The notes below the pieces were generated by a model. That model was not told the origin of the DNA and ran no database searches. It worked only from the letters and a program-made list of their open reading frames with translations. Source: Lyophyllum atratum (lineage: Eukaryota > Basidiomycota > Agaricomycetes > Agaricales > Lyophyllaceae). From it: DNA of 64,000 nt. Positions 35,285-46,100 of the stretch are shown piece after piece; positions within the stretch are counted from its first letter, which is position 1; each line of letters opens with the position of its first letter. A program made the translations under genes and the position numbers. The stretch is from assembly GCA_014905825.1 (NCBI GenBank), contig JACGCN010000040.1, forward strand, positions 186,001 to 250,000, in the 5' to 3' direction.

Positions 35285-37059
35285 ATGCAATTGGACGGTG
35301 ATCTGCTGAAAGTGTCTGTACTTCATCGTTGCAGACCGAGATCTGTTCTTCAGTCAAGTTCTCTCCATACTTAGATATGTAATACTCCGAGTCCCAACTT
35401 CCAAGTGACAGAACTCGGACCTGCGGTTTATCCGCCCACAGAACCCAGTAAGCTTTTGGTGGATAGGGCTGTAGAGGTGAACCTGGATAGCGTAGACCCG
35501 AAGGTCAGTCTTGCCAAATGATCCAACCGTTCTCCTAGCGAATGATCGAGATTAGATTAGACCTTTAGCCGAAAGGCTCCAATCGCTTTTTCAAAATCTA
35601 AACGAGTACAGGCAGCTTGTAGCATGTCAGAACTCAAATGCGCGTAGACTTCTTGATATGTTCCAGCGGGTCAGTGACACTCCCCCTCCTCCTTAGCGAC
35701 CCATCAGTGACCTTTTATAAACGAAACAGCTTCTAGACGGCGCAGACTCACTTCCACCAAGCTTTCACAGCCATTTAATTGTGGCAACGCAAAGACTTGC
35801 AGGCAAATCGGGATTGTTTCCTACGTGTTACGAACTGGATGGTGTGACCACCATTGGAGACTCCCCTGTGAGCGATGGAGGCTTCGCCTTGATTTACAAA
35901 GGGAGTTTCCGGGCCCGACTAGTGTGTTTGAAGGTCATTCCGAGAATGGAGAGGGCTACAGAGGCCAGAGTCAAGCGTTGGTTGAAGGTTCCGTCTGCTC
36001 TAGCCCATTTCGTGTGGTGAAGCTCATGTCTTTTCAAAAGGATTGTTCAAAGGAGTCCATCCTTTGGGGTCAATTATCACATCCCAATCTCCTGCCTTTC
36101 TATGGAGTCTATCGCTTTAAAGGCGAGGTTGCCTTTGTTTCTCCCTGGATGGAACATGGCGATGTCAATCAGTATTTAAGACAGAGTGAGCACCGCGATG
36201 CCAATCGTGTTTTGTTGGTAAGCGGTGTACATCGCCTATCTTGACGCACCCGCCGCTGACCTGTTACGTCTACAAGTTACTCGATATTGCCCGAGGGCTG
36301 CAATATTTGCATAGGAAAGGAATTGTACATGGGGATTTGAAAGGGGTAAACGTTCTGTTTCCTCATGGAGACCCAAATCTGACAGATGGTTTATACAGAG
36401 AAACATCCTCGTCAATGAGTCCGGAAGGGCTTGTGTTGCCGACTTTGGATTATCATCTATTTCAGATATAAATATATTGGCATGGGCGTCGCAATCCTCA
36501 GTGGCCTCGAAGGGAGGCACCAGCAGATGGCAGGCACCCGAGCTTCTACATCCAACGAGCGTCGCCGACACCCGAAATACAATGGCAAGCGATATGTATG
36601 CTTGGTCCTGTGTTGCGTATGAGGTACGCCAAGATCGTCATTCCACTATTGTCGTTGGTTGTAACTAAGGTTGTCCAGATTTTCACAGGAGACATTCCAT
36701 TTCCTCACATTGAAAATGACAATCTCGTGAAGGAGGAGATCCGAAAAGGCGACCGACCTGAAAAGCCTTCAGCGTCGAGTCCTAGCGTCACAAAGTGGGG
36801 GCTCACGGAGGATATCTGGAGGTTGATGTGGAAATGTTGGGAAACCAATCGTCTCATGCGACCAACAGTTGGGCAGGTTGTCGAGAGTTTATCGACGATG
36901 CTATCATCGGAGGACCTGCAACCTGCCGAACGACACACCGCACTTTCACCAGCGCAATTTCGGGAGTTGACACGTCAAGGTGGAACCCATGACGAGTTGA
37001 CCGTTGACGTTCTTGAGAGCGTCGTAGGACTTTCTACAACCTCGAATACGAGTAATTGA
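35285..37059 (+). CDS. TKL-type protein kinase, 459 aa
   Basis: This is a Ser/Thr-Tyr kinase-like protein of the TKL group expanded in mushrooms. Exons 35285-35311, 35375-35503, 35556-35669, 35730-35987, 36041-36217, 36277-36345, 36399-36623 and 36679-37059 are all phase 0 and give 459 aa. Before the kinase domain comes the usual helical leader (LAERLQSLFQNLNEYRQL, RLAGKSGLFPTCYEL). Kinase motifs: SDGGFALIYKGSF (Gly loop, partly changed), VCLKVI (Lys), ILWGQLSHPNLLPFYGVY, FVSPWMEHGDVNQYL, IVHGDLKG with RNILV across an intron, VADFGLSS (DFG at ~273), RWQAPELL and MWKCWETNRLMRPT. The tail LSPAQFRELTRQGGTHDEL recurs in a fragment at 57971-58189. The first two exons are inferred from phase and composition; the start could lie elsewhere. 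Confidence 0.88.
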
Positions 37060-37687
37060 GTCACGGTCTCTATGTCTTCGCGAATAGTATGTTTCTTTTT
37101 ACGCAAGACGCTTAGATGTCGAAGTAGTTTATAAACTGTATGATGACATAATATAAGCTCTCATAATCTATGGATGATCTCGTTTCGATGCTTGAACAGC
37201 AGCTGAATGGGATGATTACTGTATGTCTTGGGTGCGGGAGAATTGGGCGAGCGGGCAGCCGTTGGTGGAGGATGACCTTTTGGCGCTGAAGGCGAACATA
37301 TCCAGGCTAACCAGAGAAGTGTAGCCATACGGACGCTCTCCACCAAGTTATTATTAGGACAATGCGGTCGCCAGTGTTGAGTCTTTGTCGATGCGAGATG
37401 TTCTAGCCTGGAAGCCTCCACCAAGCTTCCACCGAACTTATCCTTGCGACGTAGTGGCTTTCTGGGAGGTCGGGCCTATGTCCTGTACGTTACGAATTGA
37501 AAGATGTAACCTCTATTGTCATGCTCTACTACATGTAGTGCAATCATGGCCGGGATGATGGTTTGGAGCATAGCATCTGTTTTGTTCTCGGAGAACGGGG
37601 TGGCATCGGAGTCACAGGGCCCTCTTGGTAAATTCTGTTCGCTTTCAAGTGCAAATTATCAGCTCGGTTTGTTATACTTACATATAG
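37060..37687. other. Intergenic between TKL kinase and eL8 fragment
   Basis: A segment at about 37308-37370 (CAGAGAAGTGTAGCCATACG...) resembles 28290-28355. A frame open from 37516 leads into the eL8 remnant but shows no eL8 similarity before 37688. Nothing else seen. Confidence 0.5.
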
Positions 37688-38082
37688 CCCAGTTCTCCCA
37701 CACCCTGGATAAGAACACTGCCATCCAGCTGTTCAAGCTCCTGAACAAGTACCGTCCAGAGGATAAGCACGCGAAAAAAGCTCGTCTTCAAGCCGCCACC
37801 GCTGCTGCTGCGGAGGACCAGGAAGCAGAGCCTGGGGTTTGTCTACTCGCTCACATCCATTTACCGGTATCCATTCTTTTTGTGGCACAGGATACCAAGA
37901 AACCCCTATTCGCGAATTACGGCCTTAACCACATCGTCGGCCTCGTCGAGGCCAAGAAGGCGTCTCTTGTCATTGCCCATGATGTCGACCCTATCGAGCT
38001 CGTGATCTTCCTCCCTGCGCTCTGCCGCAAGATGGACGTCCCCTACGTCATCGATCGCATCCTCCTCCCAACCTTGTCGACG
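37688..38082 (+). pseudogene. RPL8: Ribosomal protein eL8 (L7Ae family) fragment, two exons
   Basis: eL8 is a large-subunit ribosomal protein. After an AG at 37687 the sequence reads [33 protein letters not shown], then a 54-nt intron (37837-37890) and [40 protein letters not shown] and [12 protein letters not shown]. These are the central L7Ae-like region of eL8. The N-terminal ~70 residues and the C-terminal third are missing; after PYVI the similarity ends (eL8 continues with a lysine-rich loop, here DRILLPTL). Exon boundaries and the intron are kept, so it is a DNA-level copy, not a retrocopy. The frame is open and continues in phase into the HINT start codon at 38083. Confidence 0.82.
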
Positions 38083-38889
38083 ATGGCTGCAAATGAGGAC
38101 ACAACGTGAGTTATCAACGATTTCATTCCTAGTTTGGAGCCATCGTAATCGGTTGATCATATTCCGTATTTTCAGCTGCCTCTTCTGTAACATCTTGAAA
38201 GGTCTGCAATCGCAAACTATCAGCCTTATCGATATGTCGGCTTAGTTTTTCAACAGGGACAATACCTTGCCACAAGGTGTACGAAACTGAATACAGGTAT
38301 CTATGCTTCACAAGTACCAAACTTGACGACTTGGAATAACCTCGATTTACCCGCAAAGTTTCGCATTCCTTGACATCATGCCGACTTCCGAAGGGCATAC
38401 GCAAGTAATCCCTAAATGTATGTTATCCCACTAACTTAAAGATGCGAGGCGCCCTTGGCTTACGAGCCTAACTATCGAAGATCATGCCCAAACGCTTGGG
38501 GATCTCCCAGATGTATATCTTCGGGACATAGGACCTGTCATCAAGAAGATAGCTCTAGCCACCGGTGTAGAGCAGTACAATGTCATCCAGGTAGGCAAAA
38601 CTGCTTCAAGATCTTCCATTCCGTGATTTGGACCTCAACGGTTTCAAACAGAATAATGGCAAGCTCGCATTCCAGGTAATAAACTCACGCTCTTTTATCT
38701 TACCTCCTGAACTTGCTGATATCCTTTCTTTTACCTAACCAGCACATCCCTCACGTCCACTTCCATGTTGTCCCGAAGCCAAATGCAACTGAAGGACTGG
38801 TTTTCGACGCTGCCCTGAACTGGCCAATGAAGAAGGTTGAGAACGACGTTCTCGCTGCTACATGCGAGAAAATGAAAGATCGTCTGTAA
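38083..38889 (+). CDS. HNT1: HIT-family nucleotide hydrolase (HINT/Hnt1 type), 142 aa
   Basis: HINT proteins hydrolyse adenosine phosphoramidates. Seven small exons: 38083-38105, 38176-38201, 38257-38296, 38359-38417, 38481-38590, 38652-38675 and 38743-38889, 429 nt in total. The protein begins [20 protein letters not shown] with the CxxC of the family, then [30 protein letters not shown] and [13 protein letters not shown], and the histidine triad [10 protein letters not shown] (H98, H100, H102). It ends EKMKDRL. Size and motifs are complete for a functional enzyme. The first exon is only 23 nt. The start codon lies directly behind, and in frame with, an eL8 fragment, so its promoter must lie in or before that fragment. 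Confidence 0.93.
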
Positions 38890-39138
38890 ATATCGCTTCC
38901 TAATAAAAGTCAATCTCATGTCATAGAACTTTCAAACACTACATACCAGTGATTTTAAGCGTGCCATATACCAAAAAAACGAGTCTATCTTTGCGCATGA
39001 TGCGCAGACACTTCCGTAGGATTTTGCCGGTGCAATATAAAGAATTTCGAACTTGCTCGTTCACGAGGGTTGCAGAAGAGATCACGGGGCTCCCTTGCAT
39101 CCGACTCCAATATGGCGTGCCTAGAAATCCACAAATCT

Positions 39139-41645
39139 TCAGCACGAAAAACGGATGAGGAGTATGCAAAGAGTAGACATTATCTCCAAGTGCTCGACTA
39201 CATTCTCCCGAGTAGTCCATGCCTCAACATGAGCAGGACAATGATTGCAGGACCAACATGTATTGGTCAAGGTAGGGTCGGCCGGCCTTGTCAGACTCAT
39301 TTCTTCGTCGTGTGTCAGGATCCTCCACGGAGGTTCTATGGGGTCATAGATATTTTGTATAGCACTGGAGTCGTCATGATCCAACATCGCATGTGCAACC
39401 TAACGAAAGTCGGAAAATAAATGTTAGTGCATATAAACAGCGTATTTCAAATGGCTGGACCAACAGCAGAGCGCCACGGGTATACAACATGGCCACATCC
39501 CCGATTCGTATGGGCGCACTTGGAGCAGAAGAACAGCGCGTCTCGCTCGTCCATATCTGTCGCCGTCGCGCGTCTCGGGTCGAGGCCAGCAAGCTGCACC
39601 AAAGCAGCGGCGGTGGCAGACCCCTTCTTTGAAGGTGCCACAGCGGTAGGCGCAGGCCCATCCACGTAGGATATAAGAGCACCTGCGTCGCAACGGTGGG
39701 TGACAATGGCATCGCAGCCAAACAAGACATTCGAAATGTCCCCCCGTTGAAAGTTGCTTCCACATTTACTCCGACTGCATTTGAAGACCGACGTCGCGAG
39801 ATCTAAAACTTCTATCTCTGTCGACGGTGACGCCATTTCTTCGTTGGGGGTTGTATAGCTAGACGTCTTGGATCGTGCTAGTCTTTTCCTTAATATGGTC
39901 TTCCGCTGCTCTGCCCACGCAGAGTTTAGTTCGGGAAGAAGGGCCATCGCATTTCCGAAGCTATCTGCGCTGACGTCGATGTCGGGGTGAGCATGCATGA
40001 CTTGTTTGAAAGCTGGGAACTCGGATATGATCTCCACAATGGGTGAATAAAGTATCTGGGAGGGGACAAGTGTCTTGAGGTAGGATTTGTACACGCCTTC
40101 AACGACTTTGGTTCTAACTTCAGTTCTATGTTGCAAGAGTTTTTGGAGTTCATCCTGTTCCTTCACGAATTGCTTTTGCTTGAGTCGGCGGCTTTCCATC
40201 ATGATCCGTTGAGTGTGGGCTGCCTGAATTTTCTTTTCAAGTGAAGGTCTGATGCGGTTCCAGACTGTGCGCCGGCGCGTGAGACATGTAGTAGGGGTAA
40301 AAGGGCTAAAAAATGACGAACTAAATTCACTTAGCGGGGCGGGATTTTCCACAGAATCTTCCGATCTGATTGAGTAGATGTCAACATACTTGTAGCCCAG
40401 CTTCATAAATTTATCGAAGATTCTATAAAAAATCTAAGAACCGACTCGCAACACAGTGCATACGAAAAAAATAACATACGCCTGACGCCGGCGTTCCAAT
40501 GCTTCGATGGCCTCTTCGTTGAGTTGATCCATTTGCCAGTTGCTACATATTAGGGCATGCTGATAGGGAGACTTTCGGTCATGATAGATACTCATAAAAT
40601 TCATAATACTGACCTGTGTAACTCGCCTCACGGATTCGATGCATTTCAAGCGATAGTCTTCGAGTCGTTCCTGTGCGCCAGGTGCTTCCTTTTTCACTTG
40701 GTTCTTGAGAGCTTGCAATTGCTTTCCTATGCGATGTATGTCTGCGGCCCAATAGAACTTGGTGTTCGACTCCGAGTCTAGCGTTGGGATGTCAGAAAAG
40801 AGTCGCGTAAACGAACGTCGTTATTACTCTGAGTGTACGGCACAAGCCCTGTTATTTCTTTGCCCACACCAGGGAAAGCTTTCGAAATTTCCGAGTAGTC
40901 TATAAGCCTGTTATCGAGGGACTGGTTCAAAGGAAGAAATGACAAAGATGGCAAAATACGAACTTTCGGGCCCTGCACGACATACAGATGCGGCGGCGGA
41001 TTTTCCAATCTACAACGAGTACATTCGGGACACCACAGAACTAGTCAGAATAGATAGCGGTTAGGATATGGAAGCTGAATGAAATCTAGTGTTCGAACCT
41101 GGCATTGTTTTCCACCAAAGAGCAATGTCGCCCACCGCGGTTCTGAAAAGTCAGATGGGCATGACGGGGCGCGTGCTTTTCTCCGCACAGCCTTCCAAAC
41201 GGTAACAGAATCGTCTGATATTAAGGTCTCACGGAGAGATTTGCTGGTACGGGTCAGGAGAACTAAATCTCTAGGTTCAAGATGCATGAAAATCTATCAA
41301 ATTCGGTTGGCCAATAAGTTACAGAAGACCCAGGGATTGAATCGAGTGCCTCATATAGGATATCCAGGGGCATGGTCTGGAGCAGACTCGGGCTTTCCGA
41401 CTTCGTCTCTCTCGCCACATTTGGCTGCAGCGTATTTGAAATCGTCCGCCCTGCGAGATCTGGATAAATATCAGCGCACTTGGGAGGCACTGAAGATGAA
41501 ACTTACCACCGCGAATATGGCGGTTTCCAATGTCCGAGTCGTTTGGTCTTGATTCATAATCGACCCCGCGTGCGTCAGGATCATCCCTCGAATTCCCCTT
41601 CGCTTGCGATACCGCGGATCGGCGTGCCTGGTGGCGCCTTACCAT
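39139..41645 (-). CDS. F-box protein with cysteine-rich segments
   Basis: It is a probable substrate receptor of an SCF ubiquitin ligase, of a type with many copies in mushrooms. From the ATG at 41645 exon 1 runs to 41507. The next exon leads to the F-box: MPLDILYE then, across an intron, IFMHLEPRDLVLLTRTSKSL and RETLISDDSVTVWKAVRR. Cys motifs follow (QFCGVPNV, RRRICMSCRARK), then LIDYSEISKAFPGVGKEITG, a basic coiled region (LKNQVKKEAPGAQERLEDY) and a Cys-rich C-terminal part (FKCSRSKCGSNF, FFCSKCAHTNRGCGH, NTCWSCNHC). About ten introns. The intron inside the F-box (41265-41321 region) has a GC donor (GAG|GCACTC) rather than GT. The last exon and stop are less sure. The 3' LTR of the Gypsy element ends 260 bp upstream of its start. 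Confidence 0.85.
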
Positions 41646-41904
41646 AGTGGCTTAGAGCACAGTGAGGAGGTAGTGGTAGAGTACGAGGAGGGGTTGCTAG
41701 CGTTGCGAGCGCCTGACTCAAAGTAAAAGATCAAGTCGTTGCATGATCTTGGCCTGTCATGTTAACAGTCACGGAGAGACAGACGCCGTCAGAGGTGTGA
41801 TTGTTCGATAGCATATCCAACGTGCTCGATTGAGAACAGACGAGGTTACGAGGAGGCGCCAGGGGATGATAGTCATGGACAAAGTGGTCACGGTCATTGT
41901 CAAG
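41646..41904. promoter_or_regulatory. F-box half of a divergent promoter split by the retrotransposon
   Basis: This is 259 bp between the F-box start codon and the element. Together with 51,837-51,968 it would have formed one divergent F-box/APC10 promoter of roughly 390 bp before insertion. The role is inferred from position; no specific site was recognised. Confidence 0.6.
41900..41904. repeat. Target-site duplication, left copy (TCAAG)
   Basis: TCAAG directly precedes the TGTGAGG end of the element and is repeated exactly after its other end. A 5-bp duplication is typical of Gypsy integrases. Confidence 0.95.
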
Positions 41905-42283
41905 TGTGAGGGAAGCGTGACAAGAGTGACGGTTCAATCACAATGAAGTTTAGAGGTCACTCGAAAGACTGTGATAAGTGTTCGAATTTCTCTGAGGGCT
42001 ACGTCTAAATCTACCCAGTATTTATACGAAGCCCTTTGTCTAAAAATAATCTAGATTTCTATGTGTGAGTCAAGTAAAATTTACGATCTGTAAGTGAAGG
42101 AAATTTTAGAAAATAGTTTTCTGAATAATTTGTAAGTTGAAGAAAGTTTTCGTGTCGGTGAAAAAAGTAAGTAAAAGAGAAAATGAAATTGTAGGTGAAG
42201 GAAGGAGAGGTAAATCGTTGAGGAGCCAGCGACGAGTGATGGTGATGGAACGTGGTCGCGTGTGACGTAACGGTTTCCTCACA
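41905..42283 (-). repeat. 3' LTR of the Gypsy element
   Basis: It is 379 bp and reads the same as 51453-51831 over its full length. It contains TATAAATA in sense orientation (42019-42026), pointing towards the F-box gene that starts at 41645. Confidence 0.96.
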
Positions 42284-42297
42284 TACGCCCTCCGGGG

Positions 42298-42311
42298 CTT
42301 GTGTACACAAG
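42298..42311. other. Perfect 14-bp palindrome between stop codon and 3' LTR
   Basis: CTTGTGTACACAAG is its own reverse complement, flanked by GGGG and (after one base) CCC, so a hairpin with a G/C-rich base could form. It lies in the 31-bp stretch where a polypurine tract is expected; the only purine-rich run there is GGAGGG in sense orientation. Confidence 0.6.
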
Positions 42312-42314
42312 GCC

Positions 42315-43184
42315 CTAGTCTTCCTTGTCCTTGGGTTTGCGGGTCTTGCGGATTGTAGGGTAATCGGCCGCCACGGCAACGCCGACCTTGGGGAACTTGC
42401 CAGAACCCGAGGACTTGACGCTTCCCGACGCCACGTCGGGTGCAGCCGAGGTCGATGCGCCACCGTCTGCTGCCACAGCAGCGTCGTCGGTGGTCGTAGC
42501 AAGTGCGGAGGAGGAGGCGACCGGTGTCGCGGGTGTCGCTGAGGGCTCGCGCGAGGCCTCAGGAGACTGGGCGAACGGGGTTCCGGCCATGTAGCTGTCC
42601 CAATCCATTGGAGGGGAGATAGCGCGCGCAGGGTCCTGCATCACGACGTCGCTGTCGACGGGATCCCTCCCACGCTGTCTGCCAAACTTCCTCGACCCAG
42701 AGCCGGCACGCTCCGGGTCAGAATCCATCTTTCGTTTCTTCCCTTTCTCCCTGCTGTCCCCTGTAGCTTTGAGTCTGGATAATGCTGTGTCCCGCCACTC
42801 CTGATACCACTCGAACTGCTCGCGGTCTAAGTACGCACCATTGCGAAACCCCTGCCTGTCGATAATATCCTCCTCGCTGACTCGGAATCGAGACATGTTC
42901 ACACCGTGACCAGGCGCCACCGTCGCTCCGCTCGAAGTGCGGTACGCAAACCGCTCAAAATCGCCCGGGGCCTCGTTATAAAGACGGGCAAACATCTCGT
43001 ACCCGAATGGTTCGTTGGTGGTCCTGCTGGCGCGCAGGTCGCCGTCATAGGCGATGAAACTGCGAATCTGACCGGCGTGGAAACTCCAGATCGGTCCACT
43101 GTTGCCCTTGCGGTATGTGAATGTGGTAGGGTGGATGCGCCAGAGGTAGGGATTACCCCATGGGTTGCGAGAGGGGGTACTCAT
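42315..43184 (-). other. C-terminal extension of the polyprotein, possible separate product
   Basis: The 289 residues from the ATG at 43184 follow a CT/CA-rich stretch (43185-43300) that, translated, gives low-complexity His/Pro/Thr and looks like an untranslated leader. The region has a compact aromatic N-terminal part (NPYLWRIHPTTFTYRKG, GPIWSFHAGQIRSFIAYDGD, YEMFARLYNEAPGDFERF), a Trp/Tyr helix (FEWYQEWRDTALSRL), a basic patch (KGKKRKM) like a nuclear signal, and an Ala/Ser-rich acidic end. Not recognised as any known retroelement domain. Confidence 0.55.
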
Positions 43185-46100
43185 ATCGTGAGGTGGTGGT
43201 AGAGTCAGAGTACAGGCGTGGTGCGGGGTGCAGAGCTCGCGCTGGTGGTGTGTGGGGCAGGAATGGGGTGTGTGTGGGATGGGCCTGTGGCGTAGCGGCA
43301 GGGAGGCCTTTTTATGGCATCTCCCACTTGGTAAGTCGTCGAACTTTGTCACGACGCTACCCACAAAAATCTGAGGGTCATCTCTAGGAGGTTTCCCGCT
43401 GCCGACCGGGAGGTCCGCGATTTTCTCAACACCGAGGAGCTCCAAGTACGGCTCCAAGGCATTCAGATGCTCGATCTGGTAGAATGGGAGCCACGTCACG
43501 TCGCCCGATTTCCAAAGAATCTCGAAGACTGCGTCCTCGCGCGAGCCGGCATGACCAATAATGCGATCGACCGCCCACTCGCCGTCCGTCCCATCCGCGT
43601 TTCCCAACTGGGTATCCAGTCGTCCGGGGAATAATCGGTCATCGTTCGGCACGTGTACCCGCATCAGAGACGCATGAAATACGTCGTGCACCCCCCGTTG
43701 CTTAAGGTGAGAGGGCAGGTCGACCCGAAAGGATTGATTTTTAAAATCTCTTAGTAACTTGTAGGGCCCGATATACTTCGGTATCAGCTTCCGCGCCAGC
43801 CCTTTAGGAAACGAGATATTCTTCGTCGAGAGGTAAACCATGTCGCCCTCCGTAAAGGGAACGAGACGCCGCTTTCTGTTGGCGTCCCGCGTTTGTTTCA
43901 CGCGCGCCGCCAGAATACTGTCGTGCGCCTTCATTACTGCGTGTTTCCGTTCCAGGGCGAAATTTCGAATCCCCGGATACTCACTCTGTTTAGCAGAGTC
44001 CCATATCATGGATCGCGGCATCCTTCCGGTATTTAGAAAGAACGGCGCGTACCCCGTCGTCGAGGAACGAGCAGAGTTGATCGCAAACTCGATTGCAGGT
44101 AACTTCGCCACCCAAGTCTTCTGTTTCGGGTCTATACACTGACGTATCATCTGTGTGACAGTTCGATTCGCGCGCTCGGTGGAGCCATCCGTCTCCGGAT
44201 GGTATGCGCTGGACATTCGGAGTTCGGTTCCAACTAGTTCATGCAGACGCGTCCAAAACGCGCTGGTAAATAGAACGTCGCGATCGCTGACGATAGACTT
44301 CGGTAAGCCATGTAATTTATATATATGCTCAAACATCAATTCGGCAATGTCTTTAGCCTTGTAGTCCACGCGTCCAGGGATGAGGTGGACCATCGCGGTT
44401 AGAAGGTCAATCACCACAGTGAGGGAATTGAATGTCCCGTCCCTGTTCTTGGACTCCGGGAGGGGTCCCACGAAGTCTATTCCGATGGCCTCCCATGGCT
44501 GAGCAGGTACGCGCAGCGGGTTCAAGAGGCCGTAGGGCTTCTGGTTACTAGGTTTGCTGCGCTTACACGTCTGGCAGGTTTTGCAGAATGCGGCTACGTC
44601 AGCCGCCACGTCCTTCCACCAGACATGGTCTCGTATGTAAGCCAATGTTTTGCTCGCGCCCAGATGCGCGAGGAGGGAGTGAGCCTCCAATATAATAATC
44701 TCGCGGATACTCCGCCCTCGGTGAAAACATTTCGGTATGCATAGTAGCTTCCGGTCATTGAGTTTGATATAGATCAATTCATTAGACACTTCAAAGTTTC
44801 GGTAGTGTCTCGGATTCTCCAGGATCGGTTTGTAGGCCGTATCGCCTTTGTACGCCCCTCGCAGGACATCATGGAGGTCGATACCACCAGAGGCCTCGGT
44901 CATGACGTTCAGGAGGGAGCCAGGCTCCCCTGCTGCCATCTGGTCGAAGGGTCTTGGTTCGACATCCGTTGGTTCTGACCTGGCCGCCGTCGGCGGTACC
45001 TCAGGTCCGTTCTTCGTTGGTCCTTTCAATACAAACATCTTAGATTTCATCCTCGCAGCAAACTCAGCTGATGTCTCAGCGGTTTCAACCGGTGGAGCCT
45101 TTGGCGGTCTAAGTGTAATATGTGGTCTCATCCGAGAGGCGAACTCCCTGGATGTCTCAGGTCGTCCTGTTTCGGCGCCGGGTCGTGTAGTTCGCGTTCG
45201 CGGTTTAGGGACCGCAGCGCTCGCCTCGATGCCAGCCAGTAGCGGCATGGTGATATTCTGTTCGATCGACACATCATTGTAGACGATGTCGTGGTAAGTA
45301 TACTCCGACTTCGCGCGTACCGTGCCAGGTGCGTCGTTGGAGTACATTCGGGACAGTGCATCTGCTAATACATTGTCAGCGCCCATGACGTATTCAACGT
45401 CGAAGTCGAATTCGCCGAGCTTCTCGAGCCAGCGTGCCTGCCTGCCGGACAAGCCCTTCTGTTTGATCAGATGTATGAGACCTTTATGGTCCGTTATCCA
45501 GGTAAAGTGAACCCCCTGCAGAATGTCAGCATGTCGTAGCATGGCCTCGACACCCGCTAACATTTCTATTTCGTGGACAGGGTAATTCCGTTGCGCCGAC
45601 GAGAGTTTCGCGGAGAAGAATGCTGCCACGCGAGCGCTACTCCAGTCCTTTCCCTGCGCCACCACGCCAGCGATCCCCGTCGCACAGCCGTCCGTGATCA
45701 GGAAGACCGGATCAGCGTCCTTTGCGTAGGTCAAGGGCACCCGGCAGTGGTTGCGTCCAGCATCGACGATGCGTTTGATGTCTTCGAACGCCCTCTGGTG
45801 GGTATAGTCCCAGCGAAAGGATACAGTGTCGCCTGTCAGGCCATGGAGAATCCCCATCGGGATCCGCACGGCTGCCAAGTCATCGGCCAGGTACCCGACC
45901 GATCCAAGAAATCCGCGAAGTAGGTCGCGATTCGTTGGGGTCTTCCAGGCTAACACGGACTCGACTTTTACAGGGTCCATGCGAATGCCATCCTTCCCGA
46001 TGATATGGCCTAGTAATTTCAACTCGTCTTGGAGGAAGTGTAGTTTGTCCTTACTCAGGTACAGCTTTTCTTTTCTAAGAACATCGATGACAGTTTTGAC

